Source: Magnaporthiopsis rhizophila
Lineage: Eukaryota; Ascomycota; Sordariomycetes; Magnaporthales; Magnaporthaceae
Length of the DNA stretch: 64,000 bases
Direction of reading: 5' to 3'
Assembly: GCA_003049465.1 (NCBI GenBank)
Contig: PYSS01000089.1
Location: 1-64,000 of the forward strand
Shown piece after piece: positions 46,701 to 56,392 of the stretch (positions within the stretch are counted from its first letter, which is position 1; each line of letters opens with the position of its first letter). The notes beneath the pieces are model-generated. The model saw only the letters and a list, made by a program, of their open reading frames with translations. It was not told the origin of the DNA and did not search any database. A program made the translations under genes and the position numbers.

Positions 46701-46987
46701 CCAGACTGAAGCTGGTGCACGACGAGGCCGGAAAGGACCAGGCGCACGCCTTCGCCAAGGCGGCGACGGCGGCCAGCCTGGCCATGGTGGCCGCTATCGT
46801 CGGCGCCGGTGACAACTATGAGCGGGTCATGGGCGTCTACGCCGACACGCAGACGGCGTGGCTCCAGGGCCGGGTGCGGATCCAGCCGTCCTTCTTCTTG
46901 GAGTGGATTCACTGGTGTCAGTCACATGCCCAGAACCAGGTGGCGAAGGAGGTTGCCGCGAAGGAAGCTACTCCTGCTGCTGCTTGA
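43718..46987 (+). CDS. POL5: POL5/MYBBP1A-like nucleolar protein (DNA polymerase phi family)
   Basis: Despite its name this family acts in rDNA transcription and ribosome biogenesis, in the nucleolus. Exons 43718-44852 and 44928-46987 give 1,064 residues. The N-terminus (MCAKRKRPAKG) is basic. The POL5 core follows with ERERGLYKLLSS, RGLSSGSDAARVGFSYVL, FGLRCFVQAGVLF and LHFVWGLILDSF. An Asp/Glu-rich region (about 755-850) is characteristic of the family. The basic stretch KGNNKRKDKRDAK follows. The 75-nt intron (GTAAGT...ATCCAG) has no stop and is a multiple of three, so retention would insert 25 residues (KLLTPSSLPIL...). The start is the first ATG; the frame continues upstream only without an ATG. 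Confidence 0.91.
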   Translation: MCAKRKRPAKGPPNGGTQPANKRARPDANGGSSLGASGPGLPKALIAKLLADRRPFVEDMKPEDHERERGLYKLLSSTDVEDRLRASDVIISCLFGDGGGSKGTKKKNGRAKDEEESVDQEQADKEGGVPESVLRRHLERRLFRGLSSGSDAARVGFSYVLVEVIRQLIGDRDLASSRYPGLNFEFLLNLLVEKTTTVGKVLGQEERDNWWGRLFGLRCFVQAGVLFSDKARWKAVLKLLLQLSKKKSWLQPQCGFVIAQAVPLMKRKLVEKTLDELIEAGLAKSPEGFGIWLVAQGTFPDIKLPKPWQDPLGTKSLQDAAAVLKGSTQELSDEDGGQTAKQSYTMTQLHFVWGLILDSFKNQQSGKEFRLFWDRVVDRKLLTPSSLPILFGIHQIDMNYLHPESFFSKTASDHQKLSGFKLFQKVLESYHSSPAMVEAIFSQHLMGCLMNQASAEERNLNRAAVKSLKVVETTVELYPGLLLRILPRLLGGNGTYNFDERTHNKTVEKILRFTRPEDGQAVMEILQTFVKQPTDDSETERRLRSYADYVSKLVLAGADPKLKDEKDGGSVGGLALLELAKLAYSKEYFDLSERTRSSLRSRLISSFAKVIKRPEDFTYICDAMLSVEPDAMGMDRDVQSELTAALERLEKLIKKSEKKGSGAAALRMPRQGLALLHAIAILQLYNGEPDALDVLADTKECYEKLKEKEKETGDGSGMAEFLVEILLSMIARPSPLMRQASLLVFEAFSPLMTSEALELLADTLGAEENANGLKALFNAVDEDDMDVDGGEDGGDDEDGLSEIDSDVEFIGMADGDDAEAPDGASDGDDDDEDEGNEDAETTGNDESDHILAQILGTHRLDQDNEAGSSDDDADMTDSEMVALDEKLAEYFKHRVKGNNKRKDKRDAKESVINFKHRVLDFLAVYVKKEAAGSNYLLAFDVLLPLLQHIRTTTNKPLSNKACGIVIDFPKHRKKTKADKAAAAVGEVVDADALLARLKLVHDEAGKDQAHAFAKAATAASLAMVAAIVGAGDNYERVMGVYADTQTAWLQGRVRIQPSFFLEWIHWCQSHAQNQVAKEVAAKEATPAAA

Positions 46988-47540
46988 TTGGTAGTGATGG
47001 ACGGTGTTTTGCATGCACAGTTTGTACATTCCAGTGGAGGAAAGGCCAAGGGAGGCCGAAAGGAGAAGATGCCAAAAAAGTGTTGAAGATAGTGGGAAAC
47101 ATCAACGGTATGCATCTAGGCAATAATCAAAAGTTAGGCAAGGAAATGCGAACGGATTAGGGCCAGAAGTGCCAATGCCGGAATATCTATCCGTCACGTT
47201 GTCCATCGTCATATTGTCTGTGTCCGTCTACTGAGAGTAGCGGTGCGTCCATTAGAACCTCTACGGCTCCTTGCCAGCAAACCCTGCATGAGTCCCTGGT
47301 TCCTTTTGTTACTCCAAATCTACCGAGCCCGCACCGTCTAGACTGTAAATAGAGACAACAGGCTTCTGCGTTGAAGTCGGTTCAAAGTATCCTCACGCGC
47401 TGGCCATCTTGACTGTTCTCTTTTTCATCTCGAGATACAAAGATCTTGGGGGTTGGAACAGGTCAGCTGCTCTGCTTAAGCATAAGCAGCCTCTAGAAGG
47501 CCCTGCTCTTCTGACCAAGTAGCAAACAGGTACACCGTCC
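46988..47540. other. Convergent intergenic region, POL5 to PRE10
   Basis: 553 bases between convergent genes, presumably both 3' UTRs. No gene or strong repeat seen. Confidence 0.6.
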
Positions 47541-48645
47541 TCAGTCCTCCATCTTGTCGTCCTCCTTCTTCTCATCCTCGTCATCATCGTCCTCGAGCGA
47601 CTTCTTGGCCAACCTCTCGGCCTCGTTCAGCAGCTTCTTGGGCACCTCCTCGTGGCGGCCCTTGGTTGGGCCGTCCTCGTCGCTGATCCACGTCATCTCG
47701 AGCTCGAACTCCTTGTCCTTGTTGTCGTCGTGGGCGACGTAGATGATGCGGGCGGCCTCCTTGACGGCGTCGAGCAGCGAGATGCCCTCGCCGGCCAGGT
47801 CGAGCTTCTCGAGCTCCGCCTTGGCCGCCTGCCTGCCCTTTCCGGTGGCGGCGCCGTAGTATCCCCAGTAGAGGCCCGAGGGCTCGATCATGTAGAGCCG
47901 GGCTCCGCCGTGCTTGCGGCCGGGGGTCTTGCCGCCCGCGCCCACAGAAGGGCCGGCGCCGACCTCGCCGTCCACGGGCAGCTCGAGGGACGAGTCCCAG
48001 CCGCCGACGATGGCGGTGATGCCAAAGGGCCGGACCGACTGGTACAGCGTGTAGGCCTGCAGGTAGCCGCCCATGCGGCCGGCCAGCTCGGCGGTGCCTA
48101 TGGGGGCCTTGAAGTTGTCGCGCCACGAGCGGGCCTCGTCGCGGGCGCGGTCAACGAAGTGGCGGCCGTCGGGGACCATGCCGGAGTAGGCCTGTTTTTG
48201 AGGGCAGACAAAGGTGCTGTTAGTGACAGGTCGAACATGCCTTGGATGTGGCGTCGCATTTCGAGGACGGAGAGGGGACAGTGAGGGGCAGTGGGAAAGA
48301 ATGACGTACGACTCCGACATGCCTGTCGACGGTGGCGATGCGCTTGTTGGCGCCGGGCTTGAGCAGCTTGGACGTTACGACCTTCTCGACGGCCAGCACG
48401 ACGCCGTCCTTGCAGCGGATGCCTATCGACGTCCCGGCATTCTCGACGGCCTTGACGGCGTACTCGACCTGGAAGTTGCGGCCGTCGGGGGAGAAGATGG
48501 AGTTTGCCAGGTCATAACCTGTTCCTATGGATGTCTGCGTGGGTGTTGGTTGTTAGTATGGTGGTGGTGGTGGTGGGAGAGGGAGCCACAGGGAAGCTCA
48601 AGGCCGACTCTGGAAGCGGAGAGGGCGACTTGAAGCTCTCACCAT
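47541..48645 (-). CDS. PRE10: 20S proteasome alpha subunit PRE10/PSMA3-type
   Basis: Outer-ring subunit of the 20S core. Exons: 48643-48645 (the ATG alone), 48310-48534 and 47541-48191, giving 292 residues (yeast Pre10 is 288). The alpha-ring signature follows immediately: TSIGTGYDLANSIFSPDGR, FQVEYAVKAVENAGTSIG, then GVVLAVEK and the RIATVDRHVGV/AYSGMVPDGR junction restored by splicing. There is no N-terminal catalytic Thr, as expected for alpha subunits. The C-terminal tail is long and acidic (DDDDEDEKKEDDKMED), typical of the PSMA3/PRE10 class and linked to regulator binding. Introns 1 (GTGAGA...CGCAG, 108 nt) and 2 (GTACGT...ACAG, 118 nt) are both phase 0. Confidence 0.95.
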
Positions 48646-51158
48646 TGTGTCTTGTGTGTGTGTGTGTGTGCGGGCGGAAGTAGAAGCTCCCGCAGAAACG
48701 GCTAGACTCGCGGTCGATAGGCAGGCCTTCTTCGTTGGTGCTGCGTGGAGGGTCGAATCTCGGTCGCGGGGCAGCGGCGGCGTTGGGGTTGTTTTGTCGA
48801 TACCGCATCCATGGGGCAGCCAAGGCAAGCTCGGCCAGCGTCAGCCTTCAGGCGCCTGGGGCTGCGCGTTGCGGCGTTGGTGGGGAGCTTGGATTGGAGG
48901 TGTGGCTGGGGCTAAGCTTGTGTGGCGGAAGGAACGCCACAGCTGGTCGGATTTCAGGAATTGCATTTCTATATCGAATCCGGTCAGCTACTGCATCATC
49001 CAATTCTTTTGGTGAAAGTAAGTGGATAATATATAAATTGGTGTATACGGCAAAATTTGCGAAAAAAAAAAGAGCCCCCAGTTAATGGCTGTCATTTTTT
49101 TAACAGGATCACACATCAATATAGGTCTGCAGCAAATAACGAATAAACATATACGACCATACCCATTGGAATATACGGGATCCCGTCCGCTCTCCCTTAG
49201 TCAAACCAGTGAGGGCCGAACTAGTACTCAGGTGGGTGACCACTGGGGAATCCTCGGTGTTGTATGTTTTTGCCGTCTTTCTATATAAGTGCGGCGGGGC
49301 AGATGAGGTTGCTCTTCCCCAGCTACGACGTCTGTGAGCTTGGTTCAACGGCGGTATCCGTCGCGTCTTCGGCTGACCCAAAATCCCTTGAATTCTTTCC
49401 GACGCCATGTAGCCAAGTCTGGCTCCAATTGCCGGGGAAAGCAAGCAACACAGGCTTCGTCCCACGCTGCGTTGCCAGCGTCGCTCTTGAGCTCCTCTTT
49501 GATATGATAATGCACCAGAAAAATCGGCTATTAGCTGTCTTAATTCCCATTTTGAGTTTCTCCCACTTGTGCAAGCTGGCTCTTATACGCCTGATATTCC
49601 GCATCACAACTCCCCTCGCACAAAACAGACACGCATACAGAATCACCGAGGTGTGCGCTCTGCATTGTCTACCTAGTATATAGAAATCCATTTACATCGT
49701 TGGATAAGCGACCACGTAGACATCTCCCACCTCGGTCGTTTTCCGGCCTCGACCACAAGCGAAAAAAGTAAGTATCTCTTGCGATGATACCCTCAGGAAC
49801 CACACCGTCCCTCGAGACGGTCGACAGCTGTCCTACTCGCTCGACTGCAAAAGAAAGAAAAGAACAGCATGATACGAGGTGAACTGCATCATGCACCACG
49901 CCACAAAAGGCACCCAAACCCGGGCGGCTGTGGGTATCCGGTTGGCCATGTCGACTTACACGTCGACAACTCTGCGGGATGAGGCACAGCACAACGGCCG
50001 CGGCCAGGCCTGGACCATGAACGAAGCTTGGTTCCGAGCCATCGCCTGTGGAACCTGGCAGAGGCAGAGCTGCCCAAGGCCTGCCGAACGCAGTAAACGA
50101 TGACGGGACATGGAGATCGATAACTGCAGACCGGCCCACACCGACACTCACAGATGGAGTAAGAATTCCCGTGGCTGCTGTGGGCGTTGGTGTGCCCTGC
50201 ATTGCGTTGAGCCGGTGAGACTTGCGCACTGTATGTGGTTGTTCTCGAGCCTGTCGTCAGTCGTCAGCCATTAGAGAAGTGCCAACCAGGCACTCGGGTT
50301 ATGCCCCTTTACGCGTGTTTTGCGCAAGGCGGCCAACTCTCAGGATGAGGCTTCTCATAGGATGACCAAAAGATCAGCATCCAGATCGGGGAACCAGATC
50401 GGGGAATCTGAGCAACTCGGAAGCTCGATTCCAGGCCCATCTGTCCCCTCCAAATTCCAACCCAAGTGCGGACCAGGCCACCTTGGCGGCGTCCGGTTCG
50501 CGCCATCCGTGCAGGACCAGGACCCCCCGGTCCGGCAGGTTTCAGCACGCCAAGCTGCGGGCCCACATACCCCCCTCACAGCTAACCCTGGGGCGGCAAG
50601 GCGGTGAGCATGGCTGAGGTGGGAAACCAGAGGTGGCCGGGGTGAGTTCCTGCGTGTGGTGCTGGTGCTGTGGCCAATGAGAGCATGAACTGTAGGAGGC
50701 AGAGGGTCTCGCCCTGCGTGTCCAATCCGGATGGGCGCGCATCTTGACAGCAAGAAGACGGGCACGCCTTCTTGCCGGCCAATCGAGAGGGACAGTGTAT
50801 CTGCGACAAATCTGCAGTCTGCACGTGTGAGAGAGCTGGCGATGAGGTGTGAAGCGAAAGGGTGAGAGGGAGAGAAAAAAAAAAAAAAAAAAGATACTTA
50901 ACTAGCCTGTGCGCGCCGTTGTCATCGGGCTTGCACTTCGCTTATTTCCTCTCAGCCCAGCCTTCCTCCCACCCTGCAAGCTCTGGTAACACGTTGCGAC
51001 CTGTGCTTGCTCGCTTCCTTCCTCCCCCATCGATCTCCCCACGGAAAAAAAATACACTCCAGACTCCATCCATCTCCTCCTCGATCGATCGCATCATCGT
51101 ATTACACGTCACCCGCCCCAGAGCACAGACAGGTACAAAAATTCGGCGACCTTGCACA
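48646..51158. other. Intergenic region containing a 5S rRNA gene
   Basis: 2.5 kb between divergent genes (PRE10 minus, the Ser/His/Gly-rich gene plus). Apart from the 5S gene, no coding sequence is supported. It has a TG microsatellite (about 48653-48669), an A18 run (50875-50892) and a pyrimidine-rich presumed 5' leader (50940-51158) of the next gene. Confidence 0.55.
49149..49267 (+). rRNA. 5S ribosomal RNA gene, dispersed single copy
   Basis: The 119-base segment carries the fungal 5S landmarks in order: ATACGACCATACCCA, GGGATCCCGTCCGCTCT, CCAGTGAGGGCC, ACTAGTACTCAGGTGGGTGACCACTGGGGAATCCTCGGTGTTGTAT. (Each block is shown only in part; the last runs 49215-49265.) The ends pair (ATACGAC with GTTGTAT) as the closing helix. 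T5 follows as a polymerase III terminator (49267-49271). Lone 5S genes scattered among protein genes are normal in Pezizomycotina. A few changes from the usual sequence (second base T, CATTGG for CACTGG) still allow pairing, so the copy may be active. Confidence 0.9.
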
Positions 51159-52255
51159 ATGGGTCTCTTCGACGACGCAATGTCGACCCTGGGCGGCCAC
51201 ACGTCGTCGTCGCGCAAGCACCACCGGTCGTCGCAGCACCACCACAAAAGCAGTGGCAGCCATAAGAGCAGCAGCAGCCGCCACCACCACAGGTCGCGGT
51301 CGCGCGACGGCGCCTCGAGCATCTTTGGCGGCGGCGCCTACGAGAAGAACAACGGCTCGCGCTCGTCGCTGTTTGGCAGCAGCAGCGGCAAGGACGAGAA
51401 GCAGCGCCGCGGGAGCGGCGACGGCACAAAGTCGTTTTTCAACCTGCCGCTGGGTAACTCTAGTAGGGGGTCGTTTTTCGGGTTCGGCACTGGTAGGCTT
51501 TCTTTTTTTTTCTTTCTTTTTTTTTCTTTCTTTTTTTTTCTTTCTTTTTTTTTCTTTCTTTTTTTTTCTTTCTTTTTTTTTCTTTCTCTTTTTTTCTTTC
51601 TTTTTTTTTGTCTCTATCAAATCATCCGATCTTTCGTCCCAGCACACAAACTCCGTGTACCGCCACTAACCAAGCACACAAATCTTCCAAAGGCCGCTCC
51701 CCCTCCTACTACAAACGCTCCCCACGCCAGTCCTTCATGCAGCGCTCCTACCGCAAGCTGAAGCGCCTGCTGCGCGACCTGGTGCACTACGCCAAGCGCC
51801 ACCCGCTCAAGGTGTTCATGCTGGTCATCATGCCGCTGATCACGGGCGGCGCCCTGACGGCGCTGCTCGCCCGATTCGGCATGCGCATGCCCGCCGCCAT
51901 CGAGTCGCTGCTCGGCATGGGGGCAAAAGCCATGCGCGGCGACAGCATCGGCCTCGTCGGCGACGCCGTCCGCATGGCATCGGGCGCCGGCGCCGCGGCC
52001 GCCGCGACCACCACCATCGCCAGGGGCTGGGACGGGGACGGCAAAGGCGGCAGCAGGAGCTGGGAGAAGCGCACCACGTACCGCCGGAGCGACGACGACG
52101 ACTGGTACGGTGAGGGCAGCAGCGGTGGTGGTGGTGGTGGTGGGTTTGGGTCTATGCTGGGCGGATTGGGCGGGCTTGGCGCAAGCAGTGGTGGTGGCGG
52201 TGGTAGTGGGAATAACGGGTGGATGGGGAGCATGTCCAAGTTCTTTTCCTCCTAA
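51159..52255 (+). CDS. Unrecognised Ser/His/Gly-rich protein with one membrane segment
   Basis: Exons 51159-51492 and 51693-52255 give 298 residues, joined across a 200-nt intron with a GTAGGC donor, a CTAAC branch site and an AAAG acceptor; the join restores frame inside a Gly codon. Order of parts: short acidic start MGLFDDAMSTLGGH; Ser/His/Arg-rich basic region (15-50); Gly/Ser segment with FFNLPLG and FFGFG (91-110); basic helix (SYRKLKRLLRDLVHYAKRHP, 130-149); a hydrophobic stretch FMLVIMPLITGGALTALLA (153-171) likely to be a membrane helix; an Ala-rich patch; and a Gly-rich tail ending MSKFFSS. I know no family function. The basic helix next to a membrane stretch suggests membrane anchoring, which is inference. 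Confidence 0.72.
51500..51610 (+). repeat. Pyrimidine minisatellite within an intron, unit T9CTTTC
   Basis: About six to seven copies of a 14-base all-pyrimidine unit (nine T, C, three T, C, with slight length variation) fill the first half of the intron at 51493-51692. Both splice sites and the branch site lie outside the repeat. Confidence 0.9.
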
Positions 52256-52799
52256 GGGCGTGATATATCCTCTTCTTCGCGTCTACAGCTAGGTATATAG
52301 GGTTGCTTTTCGGGCGTTTCGGCTTGGGTATTAGGTCGGTTATACTTCAGACGGGCGGGTAATCAGGCGGGCAGGCAGATATCTACGGGCGAGGGAGGAA
52401 GGTCTGTGTCTGTAGGATCAAGTCTCCTGTGAGGGCTGGTCCCCGGTATCAGATCTCGGAAGGATCTTCGCTTGGATGGATATCAGTCTCGCCAGCTAGA
52501 GCGCGCAATAGTTTAGAGCTCCAATTTCATAACGAGACACGAATCACCATGCACACATGTACATATGTGTGAAAATATCAAGGTAAAGGAACGTCGTTCG
52601 CTAGTGGAAAGAAACCAAACAGAAATAACAATAACCCAGCATGACCAGGAAAAGTCATGCAGATAACCATGTCTATGAAAAATACAAAAGGAGAGTAACC
52701 ACGACCCCGATTTTGATCCCTCCCCTTCCCACTTTTACTTGAGAAATCATATTGCAAGTCAGTTACGGTCAGGACCAGGAACGGAGAGCTAGACGTCCA
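52256..52799. other. Convergent intergenic region
   Basis: 544 bases between the Ser/His/Gly-rich gene (plus) and the start-less frame (minus), presumably 3' UTRs. No gene seen. Confidence 0.6.
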
Positions 52800-53815
52800 T
52801 CACCGCTTCTTGCGGCTCTTGGTCGAGGCGGCGCTGGTCTTTCCCTTGTCCTTCTCCGTGGCAGGCTTGCGCTTGGCGGGCGACTTGCTGGCGTGGCGCC
52901 GCGACGACCGCCTGAGATCAGGCGTCTTTGACCGGTCGGCGGCAGACTCGACGACGATGGCCGTAGCCTCGCGCCGACCCCGCCCGCCATCTCTGTACTC
53001 GTCGCTGGCCGTCTCGTCGTCGGTCTCATCCTCGCTGGTGCCGTCGAGGCTGCCCCGCCGCCTCCTGGGCTGAGGGCCCGAGAAGGTGCGGTGGGCCGCG
53101 ACCACAGCGCCGGGCGGTGCGTGCGGGCCGGCGTTGCTCATGTAGTCCAGCGAAGGAGCCGAGGCGGCAGGGAGCATGTACATCTCGTCCTCGACGCGCC
53201 GGTCGCGACCCCTGGGGCCTCGCGACGTGCTCTGGGCCGAGCTTTTTCTTGACTGCGGTTGGACGGCCGACGGAGGTGGGAAGTAGCCGACTGGAGGATA
53301 AGCCTGGCTTTCGCGACCGTTGAGCATCTGAGGAGTGGGGTGCTCAGGAAGCTCATCGTCGTCGAGCTCAAACGAGGAGAGAGGGATCGAGACGCGCTTC
53401 TCCTCGGCCCGACGCCGCTCGGCCTCCTTCTTCTTGCGTTCCTGCATGCGCTTGATGGCAGCCACCTCGGTCGGCGTCAGGTCGACGTCGCCGCGGCCCT
53501 GCGACTTTGCCTCTCGGATCCTCGCCATCGCCCTCTCCACGATCACCTCCTCTGGCTCCTCATCGTCGTCGTCGTAGTCCTCGTCATCCCTGTATCCCAA
53601 CCGCCGTAACTGAAGTGCGTCGCTGGCAAACTGCCGCGACAGAGAAGAAGAAGAATTAGGAAACCCGGCGCCATAATCATCGCTGTCCAGCTCCTCTACC
53701 CGTCCACTTCCGTCGTCTCCTCCCCGGGCGGCGGCGGCATGGTTCTTGTTGCCCTTGCCGCGCCTTGATGGTCTTCCCCCTTGGGGCGCAAATTTGGGAG
53801 CTCGCGGCCGACCGT
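52800..53815 (-). CDS. Conserved low-complexity basic/acidic protein, 5' end unresolved
   Basis: The open frame runs from just after the PRA1 stop codon to the stop at 52800. It reads GRPRAPKFAPQGGRPSRRGKGNKNH, then FASDALQLRRLGYRDDEDYDDDD, an EEVIVERAMARIREAKSQG helix, KRMQERKKKEAERRRAEEKR and VSIPLSSFELDDDELP, and a disordered Ser/Arg-rich tail ending KSRKKR. (Segments are abbreviated; the first spans 53735-53808.) I recall similar fungal hypothetical proteins with an LRRLGY segment but know no function; the basic ends suggest a nuclear protein. A 69-nt phase-0 intron (53631-53699: GTAGAG, branch CTAAT, GGCAG) is likely and keeps frame. No ATG exists in frame before residue ~25 of the conserved part, so a 5' exon, a non-AUG start or a shared transcript with PRA1 must supply the start. 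Confidence 0.6.
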
Positions 53816-54346
53816 CTAGACCGCCTCCCCGGAAAAAGCCTCATCGATCGGCTTGTCCATCAGGGCGGCGTGGCCCAGGATGGTGACGCCCGAGGCGCCG
53901 ATGAGCCACGCAATGGTGCTGAAGGGAGACGACAGCAGGCCAATGGGGATGGCTATGACGAGGAGACCAGTGTACAGCTGCGACGGAGAGGCGCGGAACG
54001 TGCCGATCTCGAGGTCGCGGCCGTCGAGCTTGCCGATGATGAACAATCCGACCGTGACGAAGATGATGTCGAACAGCAGGAACCAGTTGGTCAGCAGCGT
54101 GTAGATGCAGAGCATGACGAACATGACCGAGTAGTTGCTTGAGAAGTAGCTGAGGTTGTAGTTGACGCGCGACTGCACCTCGTGGAAGTTCTCGGGCTTG
54201 GACAGGCGCTTGAAGTCGCAGAACTCGGACAGCGGCCGCAGGTTGGAGAAGCGGCTCATGAGGCTGCCCTGGTTGAGGCTCGAGAAGCGCTCCGACAGGT
54301 TCAGCCGCGACGTCAAGACGTCGAGCGGGATCTGGATGCGAGCCAT
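53816..54346 (-). CDS. YIP3: PRA1/Yip3-family prenylated Rab acceptor
   Basis: Small ER-Golgi membrane protein that binds prenylated Rab GTPases and promotes their membrane delivery. 176 residues, no intron. It starts MARIQIPLDVLTSRLNL and has the family block LRPLSEFCDFKRLSKPENF, then RVNYNLSYFSSNY. Two paired hydrophobic hairpins follow (about 70-105 and 122-157, including SVMFVMLCIYTLLTNWFLL). The C-terminus ends DKPIDEAFSGEAV, with the acidic tail usual for fungal PRA1. It appears complete. Its TAG stop is immediately followed by the coding-like frame of the next minus-strand gene, with no intergenic space. Confidence 0.94.
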   Translation of the reverse strand: MARIQIPLDVLTSRLNLSERFSSLNQGSLMSRFSNLRPLSEFCDFKRLSKPENFHEVQSRVNYNLSYFSSNYSVMFVMLCIYTLLTNWFLLFDIIFVTVGLFIIGKLDGRDLEIGTFRASPSQLYTGLLVIAIPIGLLSSPFSTIAWLIGASGVTILGHAALMDKPIDEAFSGEAV

Positions 54347-55122
54347 GGTTGCGGAGGACGTGGGAGCGCTGTGTGTTTGTGTGTTGTGTGAAGGGTGGAA
54401 GCCAATCTACGAAAGACTGGAGGCGGTGAAAAGAGAGCGTTTTTTGGTGGTTGGTGGTGGTGTCGTGAGCGCAACCGTCGAGAATGTTTGTGTCTGAGAG
54501 TCGAAGTGGGTGGGCAGAAAAAAAAAAGTCGTGGCCGTTTCGAGGTCAAGGGGAACTGCGCTGAGAAATTGGTTAGATTATTTTTTGCAGTTGCAGGGGT
54601 GCGAGTTGCGTGCTCGTCTGCTGGATTGGCCAGTAGCGAGCGAGGCCCAAAAGCAGCAGCGAGCTGAGAAAAAGGCCACCCTGCCGTGAGAGCCCACTAG
54701 GACAAGGTGATTACGCAAGATGACCTTCCTTCTTTTTTGCAGGCGCGTCGTCGATGCCGCAGGCAACAGCAATGGAATCAATCGTACCTTTCCGCTTTGC
54801 TCTAGAAGCCGTCACGATGGGCGTCGTGTGGGCTTGTCCGCGTCACCAACCGCCAAACGGCAGCTGGCCACCACCCCGGCGGGCTCCCCTCCCCACTCTC
54901 CCTCGGCCGAAGCGCGAGACAGAGACGAACCGAGTGGCTTGCCCCCAGGCTCGAGCCGGTCCAGAAGCCGTCTCGGGACTGAGGTTTTGGTGAAATTGGG
55001 AAAAAGGGGAGTGTTCGGGACCTCCGAAGAAAAAATTGACGGGAAACAGAAAAAGAGGTGGTCGAGGGGCAAGGTCGGGTGAAGGTGCAGCTTTTATTCA
55101 CCATGGGATGGAGGGCTAGGCC

Positions 55123-55148
55123 TTTTTTTTTTTTTTTTTTTTTTTTTT
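55123..55148 (+). repeat. T26 homopolymer
   Basis: 26 consecutive T in noncoding DNA about 0.8 kb from the PRA1 start. Confidence 0.95.
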
Positions 55149-56392
55149 CCTTCCCCATCCCATTTTCCCTTGCTTTCTCCCGCCTCCTCCTGGTGGTGCC
55201 CGACCGCCACCTGCCCCGCCTTGACTTGCATGCACGGTGTGTTTTTCAGGCCCTAGGCGGCATATCACAGCCAGCCAAGTCAGCCCTCGGGCTGTTATTC
55301 TCCTCCCTCAGTCGCGGACGCTGTGCCAGGGAAAATAGCTGTTTAGTTCCCTTCTATGCATACTACGCATCCCACCCGCATAATATGTGGGTGCGACACC
55401 GCTTGTTCGCTGACACGAGCTGTCCTTGCCAGCCTGGCCATCCTTTGCGCTGTTAAGTGTACGCATGCCACTGTGTATTAATTGGCTGGCTGGTCGGCAT
55501 TGGAGCCCGGCCCTTGGCGGGAATCCTTCGAGTCCTACAGCCGAAAATCCTGCTGGTCGGGTGTCCGATGTAGAAGAGATGGAAAACGGACTGGCGAGGA
55601 GTTGGATAAGATGACACTGGCGTTAAGCTATTGGATCTTGTCTGTCAAAGCGCTGGAGCTGGCCGGATAAGATACCTGCAAATACCTAATGAGGGGTCCA
55701 TGGAGATAGTTGCCCAACTTTTACTTCATTGGAGGCACGACGAATCGTGGATAGGTCGTGCCATCTAGCAGCGGCCGGGCCCGCAAACCGCGAGCTCTTT
55801 CCAACGGCCCCTGTTTTCCGAGGAACGTGGACTGTGGCCACTGGCTGCTCCAGCGACCTGTCTCACTCTGAAGCGCTCGAGATAGAGTGCAAGCATGCAT
55901 ACCTAACTTCCCCTCTATATCGGGTTCGCAGCCCGCATAAGAGATGGCCACGCTCATCCGGACGACTCCACATCTAGAGAAACAAAAAAAAACGGATGGA
56001 GTAGACAGACACACGACACCCCGATGCTGCCCACTGCCAACGGTAACCATCCTGACTTGTACCACGTAGCCTTTAGGTACCAGAGCAGAATCAACGTCTG
56101 GGCGACAAAACAGCCAGGTCCTATCGAATCCCATCAGGCATGATGCTCAGCGGGTAAGCGTCCACCACGACTTGTTTGTTATGCCGAAGAACAGGTGGGA
56201 CATGAAGGCGTCATACATACTGCACTGTACCAACACGTAGCACCTCCGTGGCCCCCCATCCCTCCATGCATGTGCCCCGTAAGCTCGGACTGCCTGACTG
56301 CCTCCCCGCCCCAAAGTTGCCCCGAGTGTGGGCCAGCCCCAACGCAACATAAGCCGCCTCTCCGCTCCCCTCACCAACCACAACACAACCCA

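Noticed and set aside
50862..51158. N-terminal extension of the Ser/His/Gly-rich gene upstream to the poly-A run
   Set aside because: The extension does not begin at a good ATG, reads an A run as poly-Lys, and looks like a pyrimidine-rich 5' leader; the MGLFDD start is in good context.
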